Under the pieces are notes generated by a model. That model was not told the DNA's origin, ran no database searches, and saw only the letters and a program-made list of their open reading frames with translations. The position numbers and the translations under genes were made by a program. Positions 1 to 8,927 of a stretch of DNA of 32,954 nt are shown here, in pieces. This DNA is from Spraguea lophii (lineage: Eukaryota; Microsporidia; Spragueidae). The stretch is taken from contig LDOQ01000045.1 of NCBI GenBank assembly GCA_001887945.1, forward strand, positions 1 through 32,954, given 5' to 3'. Each line of letters begins with the position of its first letter. The first letter of the stretch is position 1.

Positions 1-2
1 TA

Positions 3-293
3 GGTTGCTATGAAATTATTGTAAGAATACTTTGGATAATAACATATTTTAAAATATTTACACGGTATTATTTACCAATGGTATTTTTATGTGCAGAAAT
101 TATTAGAAGATTTTTATGGGCTTTATTGCGTGTAGAATTAGAACATCTGAATAATTGTGATCAATTGGAAGAAACAAAAACTGTTGCTCTGGAATTAGAA
201 GATTTGTTTTATGCTAAGAAAAAATATAAACAAGAAAAAATGTTAGTATCCGAAAGTGAATCTGGAGATTTGGAAGAAGTTGTTGTAAAATAA
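3..293 (+). CDS. C-terminal part of EXS-domain (XPR1/SYG1-type) phosphate exporter, 5' truncated by window edge
   Basis: The frame is open from base 3 to a TAA at 291-293, so only the C-terminal ~96 residues are in the window. The peptide includes 'AEIIRRFLWALLRVELEHLN', which matches the end of the EXS domain of XPR1/ERD1/SYG1 proteins, where an R-R-F-x-W then R-x-E-x-E-H-x-N pattern closes the last transmembrane region. Family members are multi-pass membrane proteins that export inorganic phosphate; many also carry an N-terminal SPX domain, which cannot be seen here. The tail is Lys/Glu-rich and presumably cytosolic. An internal Met at base 78 should not be taken as the start, because the homology continues upstream of it. 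The product is inferred from motif recognition, not from a search. Confidence 0.8.
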   Translation, partial: GCYEIIVRILWIITYFKIFTRYYLPMVFLCAEIIRRFLWALLRVELEHLNNCDQLEETKTVALELEDLFYAKKKYKQEKMLVSESESGDLEEVVVK

Positions 294-531
294 TAGAAAT
301 AAATATTTTAAATATTACTTTTTTTTGTTATAAGATTTTAAATGTTATAAATGTTATTTTTAGTGTTATTACAAATATTTATTTCTTTGTTATTGTAAAT
401 GTTTATCTCTTTAAGAAAATATTTTTATTATTATTCTTTTATACCTTCACCAAATAAATATTCATTAAATTTACTATTAAAGAATAATTTTAAAAAAAAA
501 TTATTTATGAAAATTTATTATTTATGATATT

Positions 532-1074
532 TTATTTCTGTAATCCTTCTCTTCCATTAGGCTGTAAACAATATTCTATTTTATTACAACTGCATATTCC
601 ATTACTAATATTTTTTATATTAAAAATTAATTCTTCATCTTCCATTATATTATCAGTAGCTATTAAATATATTTTATATTTTTTATTATTTTCTCTATTT
701 TCTATATTTTTTTTATTTATAGAATTTTCTTCTTTGATTATACATAGTGCTACGTTGCTTCTGCATTGTGCTCTCATTCTTTGCATTATTTCATCTTTAT
801 AAACTATTTTAATATCCATTTCTGGATGTGTATAAAAATTATCTTTTATATATTCATAATCCATGTATATATCACCTTCTATCTCTGTAATTACTGTTCT
901 ATATGGTATGTATTCTTTGGCTACTACACTTATATTCCATCTCGGTTTTTTATAAAATCCTCTTGCTTTTTTTTCTTTTATGATAATATTACGTGTTTTT
1001 GTAAAAGGATAGAAAGATGTACATTTATCCGAATAACGAGAAAGATATTCTGATGCATTCTCTGAAATAAACAT
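532..1074 (-). CDS. SET-domain protein (Set3/MLL5-like), probable chromatin factor
   Basis: This 180-residue protein is almost entirely a SET domain. Residues 45-70 (RWNISVVAKEYIPYRTVITE) match the opening strands of SET ('xG-V-A-x-x-x-I-x-x-x-T-x-I-x-E'). Residues 104-110 (CRSNVAL) sit at the R/N-H-S-C-x-P-N position, and residues 146-153 (DEELIFNI) match the 'GEELxFDY' end motif. A C161-x-C163 with C169 resembles a post-SET cysteine cluster. The change from NHSC-PN to CRSN resembles the Set3/SET4/MLL5 branch, whose members often lack strong methyltransferase activity, so a structural role in a deacetylase complex is as likely as catalysis. On the coding strand the start reads ACCCAATG, the CCC-type start context seen across the window. 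It is convergent with the EXS gene. Confidence 0.7.
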   Translation of the reverse strand: MFISENASEYLSRYSDKCTSFYPFTKTRNIIIKEKKARGFYKKPRWNISVVAKEYIPYRTVITEIEGDIYMDYEYIKDNFYTHPEMDIKIVYKDEIMQRMRAQCRSNVALCIIKEENSINKKNIENRENNKKYKIYLIATDNIMEDEELIFNIKNISNGICSCNKIEYCLQPNGREGLQK

Positions 1075-1963
1075 TGGGTTTGTAAAATATTTTTATAATT
1101 TTAAATTATATTATATTACCATCATAACAGAACATATTTTGTAACATTGTGATAGAAAATATTATATTTTTTTGAATTTTTATTTACGAACAAATTATTC
1201 TTTGGCAGAATATTTTTCGATCCTTCTGATGTTTTATATTTTTATTATATAGTTATTAAATAGAACAATATTCTAGATTGTTTCTATTAATAATTTCTTA
1301 CTATATAAGGATAGTATTAATAATCGTATTTATGCATTAATCTATATATACACTTGCAAATTTATTTTATGAGTATTTTGATATAATTTATCACTTTTTT
1401 CATATTTACTAATCTGTTGTAATATATGATATTTATCAAAATGGGTTATTATATTTTAAAAAATAAAATAAACAGATCTGTTGCCTACCGTTATCTTCCT
1501 GTATCTAATACTCATATTGATAATAAATAATAAAAGTAAATAATTTTTATCTGTATATTCTATAGATTCAAAAGATTTATATAAAAATTAATAACGGTAA
1601 CAAAACTTACGATTAAAAACGGAAAGTAGAGAGAGTATTAAAATGTATCTGATAAATATTTTAATATCTAACAATTATTATATACTCTTGTATAACTAAA
1701 GAAGTAGAAATATATTTTATTCTTGTTAATATGAAAACTACATTTATTACAACTTTTAAAAAAATAAATACCTTATGAAAGTGAATGATGATTATAATAA
1801 CATTCATAATATTTAATCGATTGAAAAATAAAAATATATATTTATATTTGCTAATACAACGACAGAAAGAAAATATAATTGTTATGAACATTTTATATGA
1901 AAATAACTAAAATAGAAAATTAATATGAATTGGTCTTGGATAATAATTTATTTTCTATCATTG
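1075..1963. other. Intergenic, ~890 bp, no supported gene
   Basis: This is AT-rich spacer between two minus-strand genes. Open frames here are poor in coding character. A 29-codon frame at 1441-1530 (+) has somewhat more balanced codons than its surroundings but no CCC context or recognisable motif. The first ~100 bp above 1074 presumably hold the SET gene's promoter. Confidence 0.5.
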
Positions 1964-3451
1964 TTATGCATTTAAATTTAGTGTTGGATGTTTATTATTT
2001 AATCCTAATTTTAATTTTCTATTTAAATATATTAGAATTAAAACAAAAATAAATGCTATGACTGAAAATAAAATTAATAGAAATTCTGATAAAGAATATT
2101 TAGGATCTATATTAACTGTTAATGCTAAGAATATGGGTGAGAGTGTGAATGCTAAATTTACACCGGATGAGAATATTGCAAACCCTAGACCAAGGAAATC
2201 TGGTGATGTTAAATATACAACACAAGGCCAGTATGTAGCGATAAATGGTCCTGCTATACCTAATAATATTGAAGAGATATATGGTGATGCTATTTTAAAA
2301 TATATTAGAATGTGTGCTGTTATGAGAGTTAAACCCCCAAGGGCGATAAAGTATAATTTTTTTCCTATTAAATCTGTTAGATAGCCTACAAATATCATTA
2401 GGATTGTAGATGTACCTTCTACTATTGCCATTAATCTTCCTGCTATCACAATAGATACAGAATATCTTTCCTGGAACATTAGGGTGGCAATGTTATAAAA
2501 TGGTGCCCATACACTTGAAAAGAATATTGCAATGGTAAGAAGGAGGAACAATGAAGGATGAAACTTTTCGAATTTTTTTTCTGTTCCTATTGTTTCATTG
2601 AACTCTTCCTTCTTTTCTTTTATCATTGCATTCCATACATTTTCTTCTTCTGGTATAGCATCGTCGTATTGTAATGATTTGTGTTGCATTTGTTTTTGTA
2701 TTCCCCATAGAATATTTTCAGATGAGGATTTTTGATTTGATGGGAAATTGGCCGTGTGTTGAATTGTCTCTTCATTTTTTATTTCTGATGGTATATCCTG
2801 ATTAATTTCTATTAAGGCCGATTTTTTTATTTCAAAATCATCAATATTTAATTCTTCCTGGTTTTCCTCATTAACCACATATCTTAATTCTTCTTTTTGT
2901 GATATATTTAAACAAAATATAAATCCAATAGCCACAAGTATCGTAGCTACTAAAATAGCAATAACAGGACCATAGAATCTATCTATAATAGGCGTTGTTA
3001 TAAAAGTTGTTACTGTACCTGATCTACCCACGCTTATAAATAATGCAAGAGAAAATGCTAATTCTTTACCATGAAAAAATTTAGAAAGAATTTTATTCTG
3101 AACCACAACAAAACTTTCACATCCCATTCCAAATATGAATCTTCCTATCATCATAATTTTAAAATTTTTAAAAGCAATCCCACACATAAAAACTATTTGC
3201 CCTATCATAACCAATATAGAAAATATTATCGTAGCTACTTTATCTGAAAATTTACTGTACAAGAAAAAGAGTATTGGAAGAAATATATTAGGAATTGCAT
3301 ATGCTGAATATAAAAGAGTAAGTTTGGATACAGAAAATCCAGAACTTCCAAAGTTTATGGATTTATTAAGTGCTGCAGGTATATCATAAGCATAATAAAA
3401 TGAAAATAGAATACAACAAGAAATAAAAAGATGTTTAAACCGCCGCTTCAT
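1964..3451 (-). CDS. Major facilitator superfamily transporter, MFSD1-like
   Basis: A 495-residue polytopic protein with about twelve hydrophobic segments, six on each side of a long hydrophilic Glu/Lys/Asn-rich central loop (about residues 190-300). The N-terminal half strongly resembles animal MFSD1: 'YYAYDIPAALNKSI' (MFSD1 has a Y-x-x-D-x-P-A-A-L signature), then 'GRFIFGMGCESFVVVQNK' matching the conserved G-R-F-x-F-G-x-G-x-E-S motif of helix 4. MFSD1 is a lysosomal dipeptide uniporter in animals; the substrate here is unknown and uptake of host metabolites is only an inference. The coding strand reads TTTCCCATGAAG at the start, with CCC abutting the ATG, which supports this start. It is transcribed in the same direction as the SET gene. 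Confidence 0.85.
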   Translation of the reverse strand: MKRRFKHLFISCCILFSFYYAYDIPAALNKSINFGSSGFSVSKLTLLYSAYAIPNIFLPILFFLYSKFSDKVATIIFSILVMIGQIVFMCGIAFKNFKIMMIGRFIFGMGCESFVVVQNKILSKFFHGKELAFSLALFISVGRSGTVTTFITTPIIDRFYGPVIAILVATILVAIGFIFCLNISQKEELRYVVNEENQEELNIDDFEIKKSALIEINQDIPSEIKNEETIQHTANFPSNQKSSSENILWGIQKQMQHKSLQYDDAIPEEENVWNAMIKEKKEEFNETIGTEKKFEKFHPSLFLLLTIAIFFSSVWAPFYNIATLMFQERYSVSIVIAGRLMAIVEGTSTILMIFVGYLTDLIGKKLYFIALGGLTLITAHILIYFKIASPYISSILLGIAGPFIATYWPCVVYLTSPDFLGLGFAIFSSGVNLAFTLSPIFLALTVNIDPKYSLSEFLLILFSVIAFIFVLILIYLNRKLKLGLNNKHPTLNLNA

Positions 3452-3807
3452 GGGAAATAAAATAAATTAAATATAAATATAAAAGTTAGAAACAAAATCA
3501 CTGAAACAGATTTCAAAAAAAAATGATAAAATATATAATTATAAATTATCCCAATATTAGATCCATTCCTGAGAGCTAGATATAAATGGTTAATCTACAA
3601 TACATATAATGATTTTAAATCAATCATTTAATGATTTAACAACTTATTAAAACCCTTGTTATTTGAAAATATAGTTTATTAAATTAATCAATAAAATCTT
3701 AAATTAAAGAATAATTTTAAAAGTTATATAGGTTTACTATATAATAAACTGACTAAGTTTTAATTATCTATTTAAAATATCATTATAAAAAATAATATAC
3801 AATATAT
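3452..3807. other. Intergenic, ~356 bp, nothing recognised
   Basis: AT-rich spacer with no convincing open frame, RNA gene or repeat. It probably contains the promoter of the MFSD1-like gene and the 3' end of the convergently spaced unit below it. Confidence 0.5.
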
Positions 3808-4644
3808 TTATTTATTTTTAGATTTTTCTATATCTTCGTAAAGTTCACTATCATTTGAATAATCCATTTCAGCAAATACATTTACATATCTATCTTTCAA
3901 TGGTTGCTGTCTTCCTAAAAATATATCCTGTTCAAATACTTGTGCTTCTAAATTTAAATATTTACTTTCTGAAGGATTGTGTTCTATTGTTTGTGTACCT
4001 GCTAATATTTGTCCTATAGAATTTTTAGATATATTATTAAGACATCTCATTCCATAACTACAAATATTAGATAACAATGAATTATTTATACCATTTTCAT
4101 TAAGATAATTTGGTATATTTCCCAACATTTTATATACTACAGATTCTATTTCATCCATCATAGATCTTACTTCTCCAAAAATAACAGTAGAAATATGTCC
4201 ACAGGTATCAACAGATAATACATGGCTACTTGAATTATTATAAATCATATTCTGACAGAAATTTATTATCAACCTATTTCCAATATCATCATTTTTCTCT
4301 CTTTTTCTGATATATCCCAAAATTTCACTCGATCTTTCTACAGCTACAGAATTACCACAGATATCAACATTGTAAGAAGGCTTATAATAACCAAAATTCA
4401 ACCTATTAAAATTCGCTTTTATCTGAATATTATTCTTTTTCAAATTTCTATTTATCCTATCAAATATAGCACCTATAAATACCTTTATTGTGATATTAGG
4501 CTGTGTCTCTGAATATAACTCTTTTGCAATAGCACTATTCAAGGACATAATAGCTTCTGGATCTGCATGTATAACTATTTCAAAAACATAAGTATCTGCA
4601 TTACATTTAAAAGAAAATATCAAAGGAAATAGAATAAGAAACAT
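3808..4644 (-). CDS. Predicted secreted protein of unknown function
   Basis: I do not recognise this 278-residue protein. Residues 1-16 form a clear signal peptide ending near 'SFKCNA', so export or entry to the secretory path is likely. The rest has no transmembrane segment. It contains several cysteines (among them C14, C96, C129, C147 and two near 'CSYGMRC' around residues 194-199) that could form disulfides, and ends in an acidic-basic tail. The order of secondary elements, 'YVFEIVIHADPEAIMSLNS' then a later Cys-rich 'NICSYGMRCLNNIS', loosely recalls secreted reprolysin-like metalloprotease folds, but there is no HExxH zinc motif, so enzymatic activity of that sort cannot be claimed. The start has no CCC motif. 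It could be a secreted host-interaction or spore-wall protein, by inference only. Confidence 0.65.
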   Translation of the reverse strand: MFLILFPLIFSFKCNADTYVFEIVIHADPEAIMSLNSAIAKELYSETQPNITIKVFIGAIFDRINRNLKKNNIQIKANFNRLNFGYYKPSYNVDICGNSVAVERSSEILGYIRKREKNDDIGNRLIINFCQNMIYNNSSSHVLSVDTCGHISTVIFGEVRSMMDEIESVVYKMLGNIPNYLNENGINNSLLSNICSYGMRCLNNISKNSIGQILAGTQTIEHNPSESKYLNLEAQVFEQDIFLGRQQPLKDRYVNVFAEMDYSNDSELYEDIEKSKNK

Positions 4645-5012
4645 TTAATTGAATATAAAATAAACTTTAATAATATGAAATAATATTTAAAACATCATGT
4701 TTTAATACCAGAAACATATATCAAATAATTAGATGATAGAGAATAAATAACCTTATGTTTTAAGCATATAATAAAAGTGAGTGGAAAGATTTCTTCTCTT
4801 TTGATAGTAATAAATAAATATCTTTATATTTACTAACAATCACATAGAATAAAGAATTATATATGAATATAATAAAAATAATAATTTACATATAATAAAA
4901 CTAAAAACAAAATATTTATTTATCTGATTATTTAATTTCATGTTTTTCATTTTAATAATTGAAACTAAAAATATATTTATTAAAAATAATTTATTATGAA
5001 TATATTTTAATT
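4645..5012. other. Intergenic, ~368 bp, nothing recognised
   Basis: Spacer between two minus-strand genes. It is A/T homopolymer-rich, without a recognisable gene, tRNA-like box or inverted repeat. Confidence 0.5.
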
Positions 5013-5714
5013 TTATTTACAATAAAAGAAATGTAAAAACAATAAAATAAATATTACACATAATTGTAAAATGAATAACATTCTTCTCGATCTTCTTCTT
5101 TTATCTTTTATTTTCTTTAACTCGTCTACTGTACCATCTACATTCTTTTTTATATTTTTATTTTTCTTAATTATATTTTCTATCTGTTCTCCCTGCTCCA
5201 TTAAATTTACTGTTATTATTTTTTGTATATTTTTTATTTCACTTATACTTTTTCTTGCTTGTTCATATTCATCTCTCATCTTTATTTCTTGTTCGTATAC
5301 TTTCATTTCTTGATCGTATTGATCTTCTACTACATTCTTAGCATCATCAAAATCTAAAAAATTATCTTTTGAATATTCAGGCTCTAATTCTACGTTTTTA
5401 TTTATAAATTCCAATTTTCTATCTTCAAGTCTCTTAGTAACATTTCCTAACCTTTTAAATATTATAAATTTTATTCCATTAAAATGATCTTTTAATTCAT
5501 TTTCTACACCAATAGAAGAAAATAAATCATTTATTTCTTTTGTCATTTTTTCTAATTCATCTTCTATAGATATTAATTTATTATAACACATAACATTTAT
5601 ATTTCTATTAATATTTTCTATATCCTTAATTATGGTATCATAAAATGTATCTTCTCTGATATATTCTATTTTATCTATTCCAGATATTCTATAAAATTCA
5701 TCTGTTATGTTCAT
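5013..5714 (-). CDS. Tail-anchored Qa-SNARE, Ufe1/syntaxin-18-like
   Basis: A 233-residue protein with an N-terminal helical region, a SNARE helix at about residues 152-203 and a single C-terminal transmembrane anchor at about 212-231 preceded by basic KDKRRRSRR. In the SNARE helix, 'NLMEQGEQIENI' aligns with the syntaxin pattern L-V-E-x-Q-G-E-x-I, placing the zero-layer glutamine at Q174 and supporting the Qa class. The arrangement fits ER/Golgi t-SNAREs such as Ufe1 (syntaxin 18), which accept retrograde COPI vesicles at the ER; other syntaxins remain possible. A Sly1-type SM protein, the usual partner of Ufe1/Sed5, is encoded at 24154-26001. The coding strand reads ACCCTATG at the start, the CCC context. 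Confidence 0.75.
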   Translation of the reverse strand: MNITDEFYRISGIDKIEYIREDTFYDTIIKDIENINRNINVMCYNKLISIEDELEKMTKEINDLFSSIGVENELKDHFNGIKFIIFKRLGNVTKRLEDRKLEFINKNVELEPEYSKDNFLDFDDAKNVVEDQYDQEMKVYEQEIKMRDEYEQARKSISEIKNIQKIITVNLMEQGEQIENIIKKNKNIKKNVDGTVDELKKIKDKRRRSRRMLFILQLCVIFILLFLHFFYCK

Positions 5715-6099
5715 AGGGTTATAAAAATATTATTTTCTCTTCCTCTGATAGAGATGTAATTGAGATGTAATATAAATATAATTAAAGTATAATTACTAAC
5801 AAATATTAAGATAGTAAAAATATAATAAACCATTTTTTAGATTAAAAAATTAATAATAATATTTGTATACAATTTTTTATTAATATTATATTTCGTAATA
5901 ATATATTATTTTACACAGAGAACGAAACTTCTTAATGTATTTGTGTGTATATTATTATTTAATAACACTACAAAATACAATGACTAAATAATTAGAATAT
6001 AGTTTATATTAAAAATCCTATTTACATCTTTTGTATAATATCAACTCATTAGTTATTGTAGTTATCTAGGTCTTATATTGTTTATTGTTATGTTCCATA
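5715..6099. other. Intergenic, ~385 bp, nothing recognised
   Basis: AT-rich spacer upstream of the SNARE gene. No convincing frame is seen on either strand. Confidence 0.5.
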
Positions 6100-6369
6100 T
6101 TATTTCAATATTCTACCTTCAAAGGAATTAATAAATGTAATCTTGGTATTCTTTTCAAAGCCGATAACCAACCACGCATCTTCATTATCTCTGCTTTTTA
6201 CCCGTTTTTTCATAAAAAAATAGACTTTCATTCATATTGGTATAATATTTTTATCAACACCCAGTATCCTATTTTCCATTCTCATAACATCTATAATAGT
6301 ATATTTTCTCGTACACTCTAATACCTTATTTTCATTGAAATTAAGATAACAACCAATACACTTAATACA
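6100..6369 (-). pseudogene. Decayed coding remnant, possibly from a Brr2/Slh1-type helicase C-terminal domain
   Basis: On the minus strand one frame runs from just below a TGA at 6370-6372 to a TAA at 6100-6102, interrupted by one in-frame TGA at 6232-6234. Base composition is less AT-rich than the flanks, and codon choice looks coding on both sides of the stop. The second half includes 'NEDAWLVIGFEKNTKITFI', which resembles the 'E-x-W-W-L-V-I-G-x-x-x-x-N-x-x-x-x-I' strand pair in the Sec63/FN3-like region of Brr2 and Slh1 helicases. That assignment is a guess from a short stretch. There is no start codon in CCC context. Scattered open stretches on the same strand up to about 6600 may be older parts of the same gene. 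Confidence 0.35.
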
Positions 6370-6941
6370 TCAACAAGTTTATTTATTTCTAATTCTAGAA
6401 GATAAAAAACTTACTTTTTCGTATATATTTCATATTTTTTAAAACTTTACACATTTCCATTTGTATTTATCTATAAAGTTATATATAAACAACATTTATT
6501 TATCATATATCTCATATATACATATTGTAATTTCAATATCACCTCTTGTCTATTAAAATACCTGTTTAAATCATCTTTTATAATTAATATTTATTTTTTA
6601 TATTACATTTAAAATCCTATATTCTTTAACAATAAAAAATCCCCAATATTTGTATCATAAAACTTTATTTTATTCTTTCAAAAACAAACTCAGAAACCAT
6701 GATAAGTTATAACCAATTAAAAACCTCTATAAATAAAAGCTTTATTAAAAAAAATAAAATATATTTCAAAAAAAAATTTTATTCTAACAATTTCAATAAC
6801 AATAAAATATAAAATAATAAATATAAAAAAAGATAATGTTTTCCTTTAAGTAATATTTTATTTATCTTATCATTCATAATAATTTTATAATACTTTATAT
6901 TTCTTCTATCTATAATACTTTATCATTATAATAATTTTATT
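6370..6941. other. Intergenic, ~570 bp
   Basis: Very AT-rich. A minus-strand open stretch near 6480-6580 could be further debris of the adjacent pseudogene. Long A runs occur around 6740-6780. No intact gene, RNA gene or tandem repeat is supported. Confidence 0.4.
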
Positions 6942-7289
6942 TTAAAATATTTTATTTATAATATTAGAGAATATTATAATATATAAACAATTCTTTACTG
7001 CTATAACATTACTATATCTCATACTTAAAATATAATTTGATAAAATATACGATATATTCTCCAATACACTATTATTTATATAAATATATTTTTTAGAAAA
7101 AATATAATCTATAAAAGAATATAAAATATTACTAATAAATACAGATTGTGTTACAACCGATACATTTCTTACCGTTTTTAAAACAATAGAATATACACTC
7201 CTATTCTTACATTTACTATAAGAAGATATAAAATAAGAAATAAAATTCTTTGAAATAGATTTACCTATGTGAGGATTGATAAGAAACAT
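6942..7289 (-). CDS. Small hypothetical membrane-associated protein
   Basis: A 115-residue protein, if read from the ATG at 7289, that I do not recognise. It is rich in Ile, Ser, Asn and Tyr, with several moderately hydrophobic stretches and a hydrophobic C-terminus 'CLYIIIFSNIINKIF' that could insert in a membrane. Two in-frame ATGs exist, at 7298 and 7289. The coding strand reads GACCCTTATG, so CCC lies two bases before the second ATG, the same spacing as at the SmD3 start; I therefore prefer 7289. It is divergent from SmD3 across a compositionally mirrored 230-bp spacer. The start context and open length support a real gene; the function is unknown. Confidence 0.55.
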   Translation of the reverse strand: MFLINPHIGKSISKNFISYFISSYSKCKNRSVYSIVLKTVRNVSVVTQSVFISNILYSFIDYIFSKKYIYINNSVLENISYILSNYILSMRYSNVIAVKNCLYIIIFSNIINKIF

Positions 7290-7298
7290 AAGGGTCAT

Positions 7299-7527
7299 AA
7301 TTTAGATGATAATATATATGAGTTATAAGTGTGTTGTAAGTGAGTGATGTGTGTATGATATGTGAGTAATATAAATGGATGGTAGAGTGTGATAATGTAT
7401 ATGAGTGATAAACGATGATAGTAATAACAATCAATAAATATAAACATCATAACAATAAACATCATAATAACACTCTATAACACTAACTATACTTATAATA
7501 ATAATAATAATATAACTATTAACCCTT
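7299..7527. promoter_or_regulatory. Divergent promoter region with mirrored base skew
   Basis: About 110 bp after 7298 contain no C on the plus strand (TGAG/GTGA-like words). From about 7425 to 7527 the plus strand contains no G (CATCATAA/AACACT-like words). The upstream leader of each divergent gene is therefore G-free on its own coding strand. The switch point near 7410-7425 is the likely divide between the two promoters. Each leader ends in a CCC placed two bases before the ATG. Confidence 0.5.
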
Positions 7528-7773
7528 ATGATATCTATTCCTCTAAAATTATTATATGATACCATTGGTCATTCTATTACTGTAGAATTATTAGAATGTT
7601 CATTAACTGGAAGATTATCAGATTTCGATGATTATTATAATTTAACATTAGAAGATTGTATTTACAAAGGAAATAATAAAAGAATAATAGAAGTAGATAA
7701 AATATTTATAAGAGGTAATAATATAAAATATATTATATTACCACAGGTAATGAAATATTCTTCTGTATTATAA
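7528..7773 (+). CDS. SMD3: Small nuclear ribonucleoprotein SmD3
   Basis: This 81-residue protein is an Sm-fold protein. 'SIPLKLLYDTIGHSITVELL' matches the N-terminus of SmD3 (the S-I-P-x-K-L-L-x-x-x-x-G-H pattern is diagnostic). Residues 57-72 carry the Sm2 motif with the I-R-G-x-x-I-x-x-x-I-L-P core, as in SmD3, and the protein ends at 'MKYSSVL', lacking the long Arg/Gly tail of animal SmD3. It would join the heptameric Sm ring on spliceosomal snRNAs, in keeping with the intron-containing gene at 17735-18650. The start reads AACCCTTATG, CCC two bases before ATG. Its 3' flank is nearly free of C on the coding strand for ~60 bp. Confidence 0.93.
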   Translation: MISIPLKLLYDTIGHSITVELLECSLTGRLSDFDDYYNLTLEDCIYKGNNKRIIEVDKIFIRGNNIKYIILPQVMKYSSVL

Positions 7774-7984
7774 TTATAATATTATGATATGATAGTGTTG
7801 ATAGTAGTATTATAATGTTATAACGTTAATAGTATTATATTTATATTGTAGTATTATATTTTTATTGTAATATTACTAATTATATTATTAAATTATATTA
7901 TTAATTATATTATTGAATTATAATTTAAACTAACTTTTATTTTATATTTATTTTATTTTCATATTTGTTATACTTTTTATATTT

Positions 7985-8614
7985 CTATTTTATTTTTACT
8001 TTATAATTGATATCACCTGCTCTGACATCTATTTTATTATCTCTTTTCTTTTCCAATGTCACGATTACGAACGTTGAAATAACCAATATCATCAATATTG
8101 TTAAAAATATCGATAGGAGTTGTTTTTTATTCAATTTAGGAATATTTTTAATTTTTTTGAATTGAAAATTTACTGAGAGTGAATCTAACGGATCTTCTTT
8201 AAAAAATATTTTTGATCTGAAAGAATTACTTTCTAAAAAATCTAAATGGTTTCCAGCATATTCTGCCCTTAACGGTGTTTCAGAATCATATCGTAATCTG
8301 AAAAATGCCATTTCGGTTATTGTTTCTTTAAAAATAGGATCTACAAAATTTTTTATCGCAATTTTTCTTCCTTCAGAAGATATTACCATTTCAAAAATAT
8401 ATTTACACATTTGCCTGCCATCGTAACAATAATACGTATTACTCGCTTTCAATGTACCCTTGTTAGCACATTTTATACGTACTAAATAATAATCTATTCT
8501 TCGGGAATGTGATTCATTTATCATATCCACAAAAGGCTTTTGTGTAAATGGCTCTATATTCATAGCCTCCAATGCACACCTCTTCGCACCCTCTCTTTCC
8601 AATATAACAACCAT
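7985..8614 (-). CDS. Hypothetical protein with C-terminal membrane anchor
   Basis: I do not recognise this 209-residue protein. Residues 1-160 are soluble, with balanced codon use and a cluster of Cys/Tyr ('NTYYCYDGRQMCKYIFEMV', about residues 59-77). A single strong transmembrane segment lies at about residues 166-187 ('LLSIFLTILMILVISTFVIV'), followed by a ~22-residue basic tail. No signal peptide is seen, so a single-pass or tail-anchored-like topology is probable. The start lacks the CCC motif (TATTATGG), so it is less certain than its neighbours. The upstream minus-strand leader is G-poor. Confidence 0.6.
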   Translation of the reverse strand: MVVILEREGAKRCALEAMNIEPFTQKPFVDMINESHSRRIDYYLVRIKCANKGTLKASNTYYCYDGRQMCKYIFEMVISSEGRKIAIKNFVDPIFKETITEMAFFRLRYDSETPLRAEYAGNHLDFLESNSFRSKIFFKEDPLDSLSVNFQFKKIKNIPKLNKKQLLSIFLTILMILVISTFVIVTLEKKRDNKIDVRAGDINYKVKIK

Positions 8615-8927
8615 AATACAAAAAAATAAGAATAATTTATAAATGATATGAAACAGAATATGTTAGAAAAATAATAATAATGATACGTGAATGATGATTA
8701 TTTGATGTATGAGTGATAATATGTGAGTGATTATAGTAATAATAATAGAAATAATTTTAATGATATTTCGATTATAACATTCATTTAAAGATAAAACATT
8801 ATAATAAGATAATAGTAATATAGCATCATAACAATATAACATTCTAATAACAACATAATTATAATATAACAATACAACAATATTACATTATAAAAATATA
8901 AAACAATATAATAACGTTTAATAATAT

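Noticed and set aside
1441..1530. 29-codon plus-strand frame with fairly balanced codons
   Set aside because: Too short, no CCC context, no recognisable motif; kept only as a remark on the intergenic region.
1560..1612. A minus-strand intron (GTAAGT near 1607 with an AG ~50 nt on)
   Set aside because: No coding frame on either side that it would join.
1661..1891. 76-codon minus-strand frame of Ile/Phe-rich sequence
   Set aside because: Composition is what random AT-rich DNA gives; no CCC start context and no motif.
2058..2384. 108-codon plus-strand frame
   Set aside because: Antisense shadow of the MFSD1-like gene, whose homology and start context are clear.
6380..6413. A 20-nt minus-strand intron (GTAAGT ... 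TCTAG)
   Set aside because: It lacks the TTAATTTTAG end of the two supported introns, and its flanks are decayed or non-coding.
8663..8872. 69-codon minus-strand frame between two genes
   Set aside because: Low-complexity Ile/Tyr/Leu sequence in a skewed spacer, no start context.
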